9,182 bases of DNA from Devosia equisanguinis. GTDB taxonomy: Bacteria; Pseudomonadota; Alphaproteobacteria; Rhizobiales; Hyphomicrobiaceae. Made by a program: the position numbers and the translations under genes. This document shows positions 1-5,596 of the stretch, piece by piece. Position 1 is the first letter of the stretch; each line of letters starts with the position of its first letter. The stretch covers positions 1 through 9,182 of the forward strand of contig CAMDMH010000081.1 in assembly GCA_945901835.1 (NCBI GenBank), in the 5' to 3' direction. The notes below the pieces were generated by a model. It saw only the letters and a program-made list of their open reading frames with translations. It was not told where the DNA came from and did no database searches.

Positions 1-623
1 AGGGCGCGCTGTTCGTCGCCGACGTGAAATCGACGGGACTGTTCCTCACCGATCCCGTGCTTCGCGAGCATGGCGCCAAGACGCTCTACTGGAAGACCGG
101 CCACTCCTACATGAAGCGCTACACCAACGAGAAGAAGGCGCTCGCCGGCTTCGAGAAGTCCGGCCACTTCTTCTTCCGGCCGCCGCTCGGCCGTGGTTAC
201 GACGACGGCCTCGTGTCGGCGATCGCGGTGTGCGACATGCTCGATCGCGCTCACGGCAAGACCCTCGCCGTCCTGCAGCGCGAACTGCCGAAGACGTGGC
301 AGTCGCCGACGATGTCGCCTCACTGCGGCGACGAGGTGAAGTACGGCATCGTCGACAAGGTGATCGCTGGGTATAAGGCGCGTGCGGCAGCCGGCGAAAA
401 GATCGCCGGACAGAAGGTGCGCGACCTGATCGACGTCAATGGTATCCGCGTCGTGCTCGAGGACGGCACCTGGGGTCTCGTGCGCGCGTCGTCGAACAAG
501 CCGGAGCTGGTGGTGGTCGTCGAGAGCCCGGTTTCCGAGGCCAACATGCGCGCGATCTTCGCGGACATCGACGCCACGCTCGCGAAGTTCCCCGAGGTCG
601 GCGAGTACAATCAGAAGATCTGA
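1..623 (+). CDS. Phosphomannomutase/phosphoglucomutase, C-terminal part (5' end outside window)
   Basis: This enzyme family interconverts hexose 1- and 6-phosphates (mannose or glucose) in the cytoplasm, feeding nucleotide sugars for polysaccharide and lipopolysaccharide synthesis. The reading frame is open from base 3, so the gene begins before the window; the GTG at 24 is internal (context VADVKST). About 206 residues remain, covering the end of domain 2, domain 3 and domain 4. Visible family marks are DVKST with the following WKTGHS, the sugar-binding loop EKSGH (bases 153-167), the GYDDG stretch just after it, and the C-terminal phosphate-binding loop RASSNKPE (bases 483-506), which matches the family pattern R-x-S-x-x-x-P. 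The N-terminal catalytic phosphoserine lies outside the window, so the activity cannot be checked here. Whether mannose or glucose is preferred cannot be told. The frame is intact to TGA at 621-623. Confidence 0.93.
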   Translation, partial: GALFVADVKSTGLFLTDPVLREHGAKTLYWKTGHSYMKRYTNEKKALAGFEKSGHFFFRPPLGRGYDDGLVSAIAVCDMLDRAHGKTLAVLQRELPKTWQSPTMSPHCGDEVKYGIVDKVIAGYKARAAAGEKIAGQKVRDLIDVNGIRVVLEDGTWGLVRASSNKPELVVVVESPVSEANMRAIFADIDATLAKFPEVGEYNQKI

Positions 624-640
624 GGGTTGGGCGTGGGGTG

Positions 641-675
641 ATCGCGCTGGCGCGCGATACGAGGGGGCATTTTTT
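641..675 (+). terminator. Weak terminator candidate after the phosphohexomutase gene
   Basis: A perfect 7-bp GC-rich stem (641-647 with 652-658, loop TGGC) lies 17 bases after the stop codon, and a run of six T follows at 670-675. The 11 bases between stem and T run are too many for a standard intrinsic terminator, so this is a weak call. It may instead be an unrelated hairpin. Confidence 0.3.
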
Positions 676-679
676 GTTA

Positions 680-719
680 GCTCGGCGCTGCGGCCCCATG
701 GGCCGGATTGCCGCCGAGC
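680..719. repeat. Nested stem-loop (stem within stem)
   Basis: An outer 8-bp perfect inverted repeat GCTCGGCG/CGCCGAGC (680-687 and 712-719) encloses an inner 6-bp one, CGGCCC/GGGCCG (691-696 and 700-705), with a 3-base loop. The internal loop is asymmetric (3 and 6 bases). A T run precedes it on the + strand and no T run follows it on either strand, so it does not look like a terminator. It sits 21 bp from the larger element at 741-955 and may belong to the same structured repeat. Confidence 0.6.
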
Positions 720-784
720 AGTGCCCCTCGCGCTCCCCAACCAGGGGCCGGCCCCCATAGGCGCTAACATAGAAGTTTCTGCGT

Positions 785-818
785 TCCCGGAAGCCGAGTG
801 AAGCGAGGCTATCCGGGA
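785..818. repeat. Hairpin inside the inverted-repeat element
   Basis: TCCCGGA at 785-791 pairs with TCCGGGA at 812-818, and AGCC with GGCT just inside. It shares bases with the next hairpin (813-851), so the two cannot form fully at once. Confidence 0.55.
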
Positions 819-851
819 CCTTTACACTTCTGAAATGTGTAAAGACCCCGG
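813..851. repeat. Long hairpin inside the inverted-repeat element
   Basis: CCGGG-AC-CTTTACAC (813-827) pairs with GTGTAAAG-AC-CCCGG (837-851). This gives 8 bp and 5 bp of stem separated by a symmetric 2x2 AC/AC mismatch, with a 9-base loop. It is the strongest fold in the element. Its left side overlaps the hairpin at 785-818, which suggests alternative folds. Confidence 0.6.
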
Positions 852-859
852 CTCTTCAC

Positions 860-881
860 GTTCCAACCTCGCGGTCGGAAC
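860..881. repeat. Hairpin inside the inverted-repeat element
   Basis: GTTCC and ACC on the left pair with GGT and GGAAC on the right, with one A-C mismatch between the blocks and a 4-base TCGC loop. It is part of the hairpin chain of the 741-955 element. Confidence 0.5.
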
Positions 882-887
882 GCTCGT

Positions 888-924
888 CCGGGGACGCAAG
901 GAGAGGTTTTTGCGTACCGTCCGG
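888..924. repeat. Interrupted hairpin inside the inverted-repeat element
   Basis: ACGCAA (894-899) pairs with TTGCGT (910-915) around a 10-base loop, and CCGG (888-891) can pair with CCGG (921-924) outside it. This is weaker than the other hairpins. It ends just before the right terminal repeat. Confidence 0.4.
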
Positions 925-958
925 CTACGTTAGCGCCTAAGGGGCCGGCCCCTGGACC

Positions 959-1005
959 CTGTTTCGAAGTGCCGTGCGAGAGGCAGTCGCACCTGTCCGA
1001 AACAG
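959..1005. repeat. Nested palindrome next to the inverted-repeat element
   Basis: The outer arms CTGTTTCG (959-966) and CGAAACAG (998-1005) are perfect reverse complements. Inside them GTGCGA (974-979) and TCGCAC (987-992) form a second perfect stem with a 7-base loop. It begins 4 bases after the right arm of the 741-955 element. No T run follows on either strand. It could be an RNA structure, a protein-binding site or a further repeat module. Confidence 0.6.
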
Positions 1006-1200
1006 ACCTGCAAAACTGACGCGATGGGCATGTGCAGAACTTGGCCGCACGCCTGCTCTCCCCCTGGAAGTGAGAGCGGTCTGCATCACTAGTCGCTTCG
1101 AGTCATTGCCGTCGTGGGCTTCTTGCCGCGTTTCCGTCTCACTCCGAAAGCCGACTCGAGAAGGCCGAATCCGATCGATCGATCGAGCGGAACGGCCCGC

Positions 1201-1461
1201 TCACTCCGCCTCCGGTTTCGCTGCCGGGTGCTTCAGGTAGGCCTCTACCTTGCCTTTGAGCTGGATGGTGAGGGGATTGCCGAAGCGGTCTTTGGCCTTG
1301 CCGGCGGCCACCTTGATCCAGCCTTCGGACAGGCAATACTCCTCGACGTTCGTCTTTTCCGTGCCGTTGAAACGGATTCCGACCTCCTGCGCTAAGAGCT
1401 CCTCGTTGTAGAACGGGCTCTTCGGGTTGACGGAAAGGCGGCCGGGCATCTGGTCGGTCAT
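1201..1461 (-). CDS. DUF3297 family small protein (86 aa)
   Basis: This is a small soluble protein of unknown biochemical role. I recognise the DUF3297 family from the stretches RLSVNPKSPFYNEELL, VGIRFNGTEKTNVEEYC and SEGWIKV, and from the C-terminal part with GNPLTIQLKG. The family is usually about 80-90 residues, which fits an ATG start at 1461-1459. The frame stays open further upstream to an ATG at 1764, but that extension is arginine-rich, lacks family character and runs into the divergent gene, so it was not used. The Shine-Dalgarno match is weak (GCGAGA). There is no signal peptide or membrane segment. A short stem (1185-1190 with 1197-1202) overlaps the stop codon but has no T run. 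Confidence 0.85.
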   Translation of the reverse strand: MTDQMPGRLSVNPKSPFYNEELLAQEVGIRFNGTEKTNVEEYCLSEGWIKVAAGKAKDRFGNPLTIQLKGKVEAYLKHPAAKPEAE

Positions 1462-1678
1462 GACGTTGTCTCGCAGTACTGGCTCTCGGCGCGAAGTCGG
1501 ATCGCGGTCTCGGTTCGGCCTCTCATACAGAACTCCGTCCGCTTCGGCCACACCCCACGCGAGCGGGCGGCGGCGACCCGGTGGCCCTACTACCGGCGAG
1601 TCTGTCCGGCGGGTCTTGGCCATTGCACGGAATTCCGCATAGACTGCGCCGTCCTCGCCATTTTTCCGGGAGATCACG
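1462..1678. other. 217-bp divergent intergenic region
   Basis: This spacer separates the DUF3297 gene (leftward) from the small secreted-protein gene (rightward) and should hold both promoters. A weak sigma-70-like pair for the rightward gene is TTGGCC at 1616-1621 and TAGACT at 1640-1645, with an 18-base spacer and about 27 bases from the expected transcript start to the ATG. No convincing leftward promoter was found. No clear palindrome is seen. Confidence 0.35.
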
Positions 1679-2014
1679 ATGCCCAGGCGTTCGGTTGCAG
1701 TCTCGCTCGGATTGGCGCTCGCAGGTTCCGTTCTGTCGTCCCTCCCCGCCTTCGCCGACGCCATCGATGGCGATTGGTGCTACGGCGGCTCCCATATGGA
1801 GATCACCGGCTCGAGCATCATAACGCCCGACCGCAACAAGGTGCAGGGCAACTACTATCGATACAGGTTCACCTACGTCATTCCCGCTAACGAGGCGGGG
1901 GCCGGCGGCGAGATCACGATGGTGATGATCCGCGGCCAGGAACTCGTGCAGCTGAACCGCCCCGGCGCCAAGGACGGGCCCGAAGTCTGGCGCCGCTGCA
2001 AGCCCATCAGCTGA
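1679..2014 (+). CDS. Small secreted protein of unknown function (111 aa)
   Basis: I do not recognise a named family. The N-terminus is a classical Sec signal peptide: MPRR, then a hydrophobic stretch (about residues 6-22), then PAFA with likely cleavage after residue 26. The mature protein is about 85 residues. It begins with DGDWC and contains a run of alternating polar and hydrophobic residues (HMEITGSSII, YYRYRFTYVI, EITMVMIRG), which suggests a small beta-sheet or beta-barrel fold. Two cysteines remain after cleavage (residues 34 and 107, near the two ends), so one disulfide in the periplasm is plausible. The ATG at 1679 is preceded by GGGAG at 1668-1672 with 6 bases of spacing. The gene stands alone: 84 bp separate it from the next gene on the same strand. 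A role in the cell envelope is inference only. Confidence 0.8.
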   Translation: MPRRSVAVSLGLALAGSVLSSLPAFADAIDGDWCYGGSHMEITGSSIITPDRNKVQGNYYRYRFTYVIPANEAGAGGEITMVMIRGQELVQLNRPGAKDGPEVWRRCKPIS

Positions 2015-2044
2015 TCGCTGCCGTCGCGGAATCCTCCGGACTTC

Positions 2045-2053
2045 TGCTATAGG
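2045..2053 (+). promoter_or_regulatory. Extended -10 promoter candidate for the TctC-like gene
   Basis: TG-C-TATAGG (2045-2053) resembles an extended -10 element and lies about 46 bases before the TTG start. The matching -35 position (about 2025-2030, CGCGGA) is poor, which extended -10 promoters tolerate. Reading from here would give a 5' leader of roughly 40 bases. Confidence 0.35.
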
Positions 2054-2085
2054 GTCCAAGGCAGGGCGGCGAGAAGCCGCCGCGA

Positions 2086-2091
2086 GGGAGG
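2086..2091 (+). promoter_or_regulatory. Strong Shine-Dalgarno site that fixes a TTG start
   Basis: GGGAGG ends 7 bases before the TTG at 2099, which is ideal spacing. The next in-frame ATG downstream would cut into the signal peptide, so the TTG is preferred. Confidence 0.75.
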
Positions 2092-2098
2092 ATCACAC

Positions 2099-3166
2099 TT
2101 GGCTATCACCGTTATCAGAACTTTCCGACTGCATTTCTGTGCAGCAGTTTGCGCCCTATCGTCCGCCATGGTCGCGATCTCGCCCGCCCACGCTCAGGCG
2201 CCGGATCAATTCTACGCCGGCCGCACGATCAACCTCATCGTGCCTTCCAACCCCGGCGGCGCGTACGATATCTCTGCACGCCTCGTCGGCCGTCACCTCG
2301 GCCGCCACATCCCCGGCCAGCCCTCCGTCGTCGTGCAGAACCAGAGCGGCGGCGCTGCCGGCATCGTGCTGGCGAACCGCCTCGGCAATACGTCCGAGAC
2401 CAACGGCACGCTGATCGCCGGCATGCTCCGCTCCGTTCCGCAGTTCGCGATCATGGGCGATCCCAACGCCCGCTTCGATCCCGTCAAGCTGGAATGGCTC
2501 GGCAGCATTTCGTCCTTCGCCACGGACTCTTATGTTCTCGTCGCGAATGCCGACGGCAAGCTGCGCTCGGTTGACGACCTGAAGAAGCCCAACGTCAAGA
2601 TCCACCTCGGCGCGAATCGTTCCGGCTCTACCAACCTGACCTTCGCCCTGATGTTGAAGGAGGTCTACAAGTACAACGTGGAGATCGTCCGTGGCTTCCC
2701 GGGCGCTGCCGATATCATGCTGGCCCTACAGCGGGGCGAGGTCGACGGCACGCTGATCGACATGAGCGCGATCCTCGCCGGCCAGAAGGAATTGTGGAAC
2801 AGCGGTAAGCTCAAGGTCGTCATCCAGTTCGCGCGAACGAAGCCCCTGTTGCCGCAACTGCCCGACGCCGCTATCGGCCGCGACCTGCTGACCGATCCCA
2901 AGGACCGCGCGCTCGTCGAGTTCGCCGAACTGCCGTTCTTCATGGGGTTCCCGTTCGTCGCACCCGCCGGTACCGAGCCCGCCCGTCTCACAGCACTTCG
3001 CAAGGGCTTCGACGCGATGGTCGCCGATGCCGGATTCAAGGACGACGCGGCGAAGATCGGTTTCCCGCTGAGCCCGATCGATGCGGCGGCCGTGAAGAAG
3101 CTGGTCGAGCAGACCGCAGCCACGCCCAAGGACGTCGTCGAGCGATTCAAGAAGTTGTTGGAATAG
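2099..3166 (+). CDS. TctC/Bug-family periplasmic substrate-binding protein, orphan (355 aa)
   Basis: Members of this family bind small carboxylates or similar solutes in the periplasm, usually for a tripartite tricarboxylate transporter. A Sec signal peptide is clear, with cleavage likely after AHA at residue 32. The mature part opens with the family pattern FYAGRTINLIVPSNPGGAYD, followed by HIPGQPSVVVQNQSGGAAG, a typical ligand-binding region. Later come LGANRSGSTNLTF and GEVDGTL, as expected for the second lobe. At 355 residues it is somewhat longer than the usual 320-330; the extra length includes the PNARFDPVKLEWLGS region. The start is TTG with a strong Shine-Dalgarno sequence. No tctA or tctB membrane gene lies nearby, so it is an orphan of the kind that is abundant in Hyphomicrobiales and Burkholderiales. 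The ligand cannot be predicted. A long hairpin follows at 3186-3217. Confidence 0.92.
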   Translation: MAITVIRTFRLHFCAAVCALSSAMVAISPAHAQAPDQFYAGRTINLIVPSNPGGAYDISARLVGRHLGRHIPGQPSVVVQNQSGGAAGIVLANRLGNTSETNGTLIAGMLRSVPQFAIMGDPNARFDPVKLEWLGSISSFATDSYVLVANADGKLRSVDDLKKPNVKIHLGANRSGSTNLTFALMLKEVYKYNVEIVRGFPGAADIMLALQRGEVDGTLIDMSAILAGQKELWNSGKLKVVIQFARTKPLLPQLPDAAIGRDLLTDPKDRALVEFAELPFFMGFPFVAPAGTEPARLTALRKGFDAMVADAGFKDDAAKIGFPLSPIDAAAVKKLVEQTAATPKDVVERFKKLLE

Positions 3167-3185
3167 GTTCGCTCATGCGCCTGTA

Positions 3186-3217
3186 GCGGGATCGGCGACC
3201 CTGCTCGTCGATCCCGC
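3186..3217 (+). terminator. Intrinsic terminator between convergent genes
   Basis: GCGGGATCG (3186-3194) pairs perfectly with CGATCCCGC (3209-3217). The stem extends inward by four more pairs, one of them G-T, to a 6-base loop CCCTGC. GTTTCTC follows on the + strand, a short T-rich tail, so the main direction is rightward, ending the TctC-like gene. The facing strand has no T run after the stem, but the 13-bp stem may still slow transcription coming from tupA. Confidence 0.72.
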
Positions 3218-3222
3218 GTTTC

Positions 3223-4056
3223 TCAATTCAAAGCCGCGCCCGCGTTCGGGAAGAACAGCTGCTCGCCGCCGATCTTGTAGGCGCGGATCGCGTTCTGGCC
3301 TTCGGCCCCGATCAACCAGTCGATGAACGCCTGTCCCAGGTCCTTCTTCACATGCGCGTGCTTGCCGGGATTGACGAGCATGATGCCGTATTGGTTGAAC
3401 AACTGCTTGTCGCCCTCGACCGCGATCTGCAGCGCGTCCTTGTTCTTGAACGACAGCCATGTGCCCCGATCCGTGAGCACATAGGCGCCCATCGCCGCCG
3501 ATGTGTTGAGTGCGGCTCCCATGCCCTGACCGATTTCGCGATACCATGCCGGCTTCGCCCCGGCGGGATCGAGCGCGGCGAGCTTCCACAGTGCCAGTTC
3601 CGCCGCGTGCGTACCGCTCTTGTCGCCGCGCGACACGAACGGTGCAGCCTTGGCGAAGATCGTCTTCAGCGCGAGGACCACGTCCTTGCCGCCGTTGACG
3701 CCGGCCGGGTCCGCCTTCGGTCCGATCAGCACGAAGTCGTTGTACATCACGTCGAACCGCTTCACGCCGAAGCCGTCCGCGACGAACTTCTCCTCCTGTG
3801 CTTTGGCGTGAACGAACACGACGTCGGCGTCGCCGCGCCGGCCGGTGTCGATCGCCTGTCCCGTGCCCTGGCTGATCACCTTCACGTCGATGCCGGTCTT
3901 CGCTTTGAACAGCGGCAGAATGTGACCGAACAGTCCGGAGTCCTGCGTCGATGTCGTCGAGGCGACGACGATGGACTTCTCTTGAGCGTGAACGGCCGAT
4001 GCGAGCGGAACAGCCGCGACGAACGCTGCCAGCAGCGAGACAAGACGATGTTTCAT
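3223..4056 (-). CDS. tupA: Tungstate-type ABC transporter substrate-binding protein TupA (277 aa)
   Basis: TupA captures tungstate in the periplasm and hands it to the TupB/TupC importer. The N-terminus is a Sec signal peptide (MKHR, hydrophobic stretch, VHA with cleavage after residue 24). The mature protein opens with IVVASTTSTQDSGLF; the TTS(T) motif near the N-terminus is the oxyanion-binding signature that separates TupA from the molybdate proteins ModA and WtpA. Other family marks are DVKVISQGTGQAI, GDADVVFVHA, YNDFVLIGP and VSRGDKSGTHAAE. Length is normal. The ATG at 4056 follows AAGGAG (4063-4068) at good spacing. It is the last gene of the operon, starting 16 bases after the tupC stop, which is unusual because the binding-protein gene commonly comes first. 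Tungstate rather than molybdate specificity comes from the family, not from a measurement. Confidence 0.93.
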   Translation of the reverse strand: MKHRLVSLLAAFVAAVPLASAVHAQEKSIVVASTTSTQDSGLFGHILPLFKAKTGIDVKVISQGTGQAIDTGRRGDADVVFVHAKAQEEKFVADGFGVKRFDVMYNDFVLIGPKADPAGVNGGKDVVLALKTIFAKAAPFVSRGDKSGTHAAELALWKLAALDPAGAKPAWYREIGQGMGAALNTSAAMGAYVLTDRGTWLSFKNKDALQIAVEGDKQLFNQYGIMLVNPGKHAHVKKDLGQAFIDWLIGAEGQNAIRAYKIGGEQLFFPNAGAALN

Positions 4057-4072
4057 GGCGATCTCCTTTGTT

Positions 4073-4831
4073 TCAGACGATCAGTTCGCCGGCGAGAAAG
4101 CGGCGCGCTTCATCGCTGGCAGGTTCGGTGAAGAAACGTTGGGCAGGCGCGTGTTCGGCGACGCGGCGCTTCGCGAGCAGCACGATCTCGCTCGCCAGCC
4201 GTCGCGCCTGGCCGACGTCGTGTGTCGACATCACGATCTTCACGCCCGACGCCGAGATGCGCGCGATGATCTCCTCGACCGTCTTGGTCGAAGCCGGATC
4301 GAGGCTCGCCGTCGGCTCGTCGAGGAACAGGACCTGCGGCTCTCGCGCGAGCGCACGGGCAAGTGCCAGCCGCTGTTGCTCGCCGCCCGAGAGCCGCCGC
4401 GCCGGACGATCAGCGAGCCCCGAGATCTGCGCGAGGTCGAGCAGCCGCAGGACATCGGCCTGTGTCGCCGGACGCCCTGCTGCCGACAGCGCGAACGCCA
4501 CGTTGTCGGCTGCGGTCCGCCGGAGCATCACGGGTTTCTGGAACACGATCGAGCGCGTACCCGGCGCCGCCGTCGCTGCGCCCGCGAACGTGATGCGGCC
4601 GCTCGTCGGCTCGACGAGGCCCATGGCGAGGCGGATCAGCGTCGTCTTGCCGGCGCCGTTCGGTCCCATCATCACGGTCGGACCGCCCGCGCGAATTTCG
4701 AGGTCGATGGCTTCCAGGATCGACGTCTCATTCGCGCTGAACGAAACACCCTCGAAGCGGATCGGCAGCGCGCCCGCGCGCCCGCCGGTCGCTGCAATCC
4801 CTTCGCTGCGCATCGCGACGCTAGCCTGCAT
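4073..4831 (-). CDS. tupC: Tungstate-type ABC transporter ATPase TupC (252 aa)
   Basis: This is the cytoplasmic ATP-hydrolysing subunit that drives the TupB permease. All motifs of an ABC ATPase are present: Walker A GPNGAGKTT (residues 56-64), Q-loop Q98, signature LSGGEQQR (147-154), Walker B VLFLDEP (167-173) with catalytic E172, D-loop SLD and switch histidine H204 in STHD. There is no C-terminal MOP/TOBE domain of the ModC type, in line with a short tungstate-type ATPase. The ATG at 4831-4829 overlaps the end of tupB by 11 bases. A second ATG at 4813, 7 bases past the tupB stop, is also possible because neither has a strong Shine-Dalgarno sequence. Translational coupling to tupB is likely either way. 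Confidence 0.92.
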   Translation of the reverse strand: MQASVAMRSEGIAATGGRAGALPIRFEGVSFSANETSILEAIDLEIRAGGPTVMMGPNGAGKTTLIRLAMGLVEPTSGRITFAGAATAAPGTRSIVFQKPVMLRRTAADNVAFALSAAGRPATQADVLRLLDLAQISGLADRPARRLSGGEQQRLALARALAREPQVLFLDEPTASLDPASTKTVEEIIARISASGVKIVMSTHDVGQARRLASEIVLLAKRRVAEHAPAQRFFTEPASDEARRFLAGELIV

Positions 4832-5534
4832 GGCGTTGCGCCCATTGCCGGAAGCCCCACGCCAGCGCGTTGATCGCCATGATCAGTCCGATCAGCACGA
4901 TGCCCAGACCGATCGCGAGCGGCAGGTTTCCCTTCGACGTCTCGAGCGCGATCGTCGTCGTCATGACGCGCGTGAACCCGTCGATGTTGCCGCCGACGAT
5001 CATCACGGCGCCGACTTCCGCCGCGGCCCGCCCGAAGCCGGCGAGCAGGATCGTCACCAGCGAGAACCGGCTGTCCCACAGCAACGCCGAGACCCGGCCG
5101 AGCGGCCCCACCTCCATCGCCGTCAGTTCGTCCCGGTACTCCGCCCACAGATCCTCGATCAGCTGCCGCGTCAGAGCCGCGATGATCGGCGCGATGAGCA
5201 CCGCCTGAGCGATCACCATCGCGGCCGGCGTGAACAGCAGGCTAAGCGGCCCCAGCGGCCCTGAGCGCGACAGCAGGAGGAACACCAGCAATCCCACCAC
5301 CACCGGCGGCAGCCCCATCAGGCCGTTGAGCAGGACGATGACGGCGTCGCGGCCCGGAAAGCGCGTCAACGCGACCACGGCGCCGAACGGCATACCGACC
5401 AGTGCCGCAAGCACCGTCGCCGACAGCGTGATCAGCAGCGACAGCCTGACGATCGCAAACAGCGTGCGGTCCCCCGACAGGATCAGATCGAATGCGTTGG
5501 CGCCTTCCAAGGCTTCACCCGTGGCAAATCCCAT
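4821..5534 (-). CDS. tupB: Tungstate-type ABC transporter permease TupB (237 aa)
   Basis: This is the inner-membrane channel subunit for oxyanion uptake. About five to six hydrophobic segments are visible: around residues 26-52, 62-88, 98-118, 160-180 and 205-230. The coupling helix with the EAA-like motif is in the stretch GFGRAAAEVGAVMIVGGNI, typical of TupB. VLLNGLMGLPPVVVGL is the equally conserved segment before it. Length is normal for the family. The first ATG is at 5534-5532, but no Shine-Dalgarno sequence precedes it; a TTG eight codons on (5510-5508) has GGTGAAG just before it and is an alternative start. This gene leads the operon and diverges from the regulator gene across 62 bp. 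The stop TAG at 4823-4821 lies inside the start of tupC. Confidence 0.92.
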   Translation of the reverse strand: MGFATGEALEGANAFDLILSGDRTLFAIVRLSLLITLSATVLAALVGMPFGAVVALTRFPGRDAVIVLLNGLMGLPPVVVGLLVFLLLSRSGPLGPLSLLFTPAAMVIAQAVLIAPIIAALTRQLIEDLWAEYRDELTAMEVGPLGRVSALLWDSRFSLVTILLAGFGRAAAEVGAVMIVGGNIDGFTRVMTTTIALETSKGNLPLAIGLGIVLIGLIMAINALAWGFRQWAQRHAG

Positions 5535-5596
5535 TGACGGCCGAGAAAGGCCGTGTTTGCTACGGCAAAGTCAACAAATAGAACCAGCGCAGGAAT
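5535..5596. promoter_or_regulatory. Divergent promoter/operator region between tupB and its putative regulator
   Basis: Both genes start at the edges of this 62-bp gap, so it should hold both promoters and any shared operator. Three short perfect inverted repeats are present: ACGGCC-N6-GGCCGT (5537-5554), GCCGT-N7-ACGGC (5550-5566) and TTTGC-N4-GCAAA (5556-5569). On the minus strand TTGACT (5574-5569) is a good -35 hexamer for tupB, but the -10 at normal spacing (GCCTTT) is poor. The TTTGC palindrome directly abuts this -35, a suitable place for a repressor. The rightward promoter is not clear. None of the repeats matches the E. coli ModE site. Confidence 0.55.

Larger units (their letters stand above)
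741..955. repeat. 215-bp element bounded by 27/28-bp inverted repeats (MITE-like or structured-RNA-like)
   Basis: The left arm at 741-768 and the right arm at 929-955 are reverse complements over their full length, apart from one indel and one mismatch. The arms read CCAGGGGCCGGCCCC then TAGGCGCTAAC, compared in the same orientation. Each arm also holds its own palindrome around GGCCGGCC; in the right arm AGGGGCCGGCCCCT (940-953) is perfect. Similarity stops at the arm ends, and no target-site duplication is visible in the flanks. There is no transposase frame inside. The interior is a chain of hairpins (785-818, 813-851, 860-881, 888-924). Such elements are usually dispersed repeats, often non-autonomous transposable elements, but a structured RNA is possible. 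Copy number cannot be judged from one window. Confidence 0.75.
624..1200. other. 577-bp intergenic region rich in inverted repeats
   Basis: No convincing gene is seen between the phosphohexomutase stop and the DUF3297 stop. Possible frames on either strand have composition unlike the neighbouring proteins and no Shine-Dalgarno sequence. Instead the stretch is packed with inverted repeats: 641-658, 680-719, the large element 741-955 with hairpins inside, and 959-1005. The part 1006-1184 shows only minor structure, including a short GATC tandem at 1173-1186. The two flanking genes converge on this region, so a promoter is not expected from context. A structured RNA or a dispersed repeat is more likely. 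Confidence 0.7.

Noticed and set aside
439..801. + strand frame of 120 codons running past the phosphohexomutase stop
   Set aside because: It overlaps the real gene in another frame, is rich in Arg/Ser, has no ribosome site and runs through the inverted repeats.
741..955. Retron or CRISPR-related RNA in the inverted-repeat region
   Set aside because: No reverse transcriptase or Cas gene is near, and there are no regularly spaced direct repeats. The inverted repeats alone do not support either.
1173..1186. GATC tandem as a microsatellite or methylation cluster
   Set aside because: The run holds only about three and a half units and is common by chance in GC-rich DNA.
1462..1764. N-terminal extension of the DUF3297 gene to an ATG at 1764
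   Set aside because: The added 101 residues are arginine-rich and lack family similarity, and they overlap the signal peptide of the divergent gene. The 86-residue form has the normal family length.
3951..5264. Long + strand open frame of 437 codons opposite the tup operon
   Set aside because: It is the antisense shadow of tupA, tupC and tupB, which carry complete family motifs. Its translation is arginine/serine-rich low-complexity sequence, typical of the opposite strand of GC-rich genes.
5535..5596. A ModE-type molybdate operator or a molybdenum-cofactor riboswitch upstream of the transporter genes
   Set aside because: The E. coli ModE half-sites (TATATA-like) are absent, and the 62-bp gap is too short for a riboswitch aptamer.
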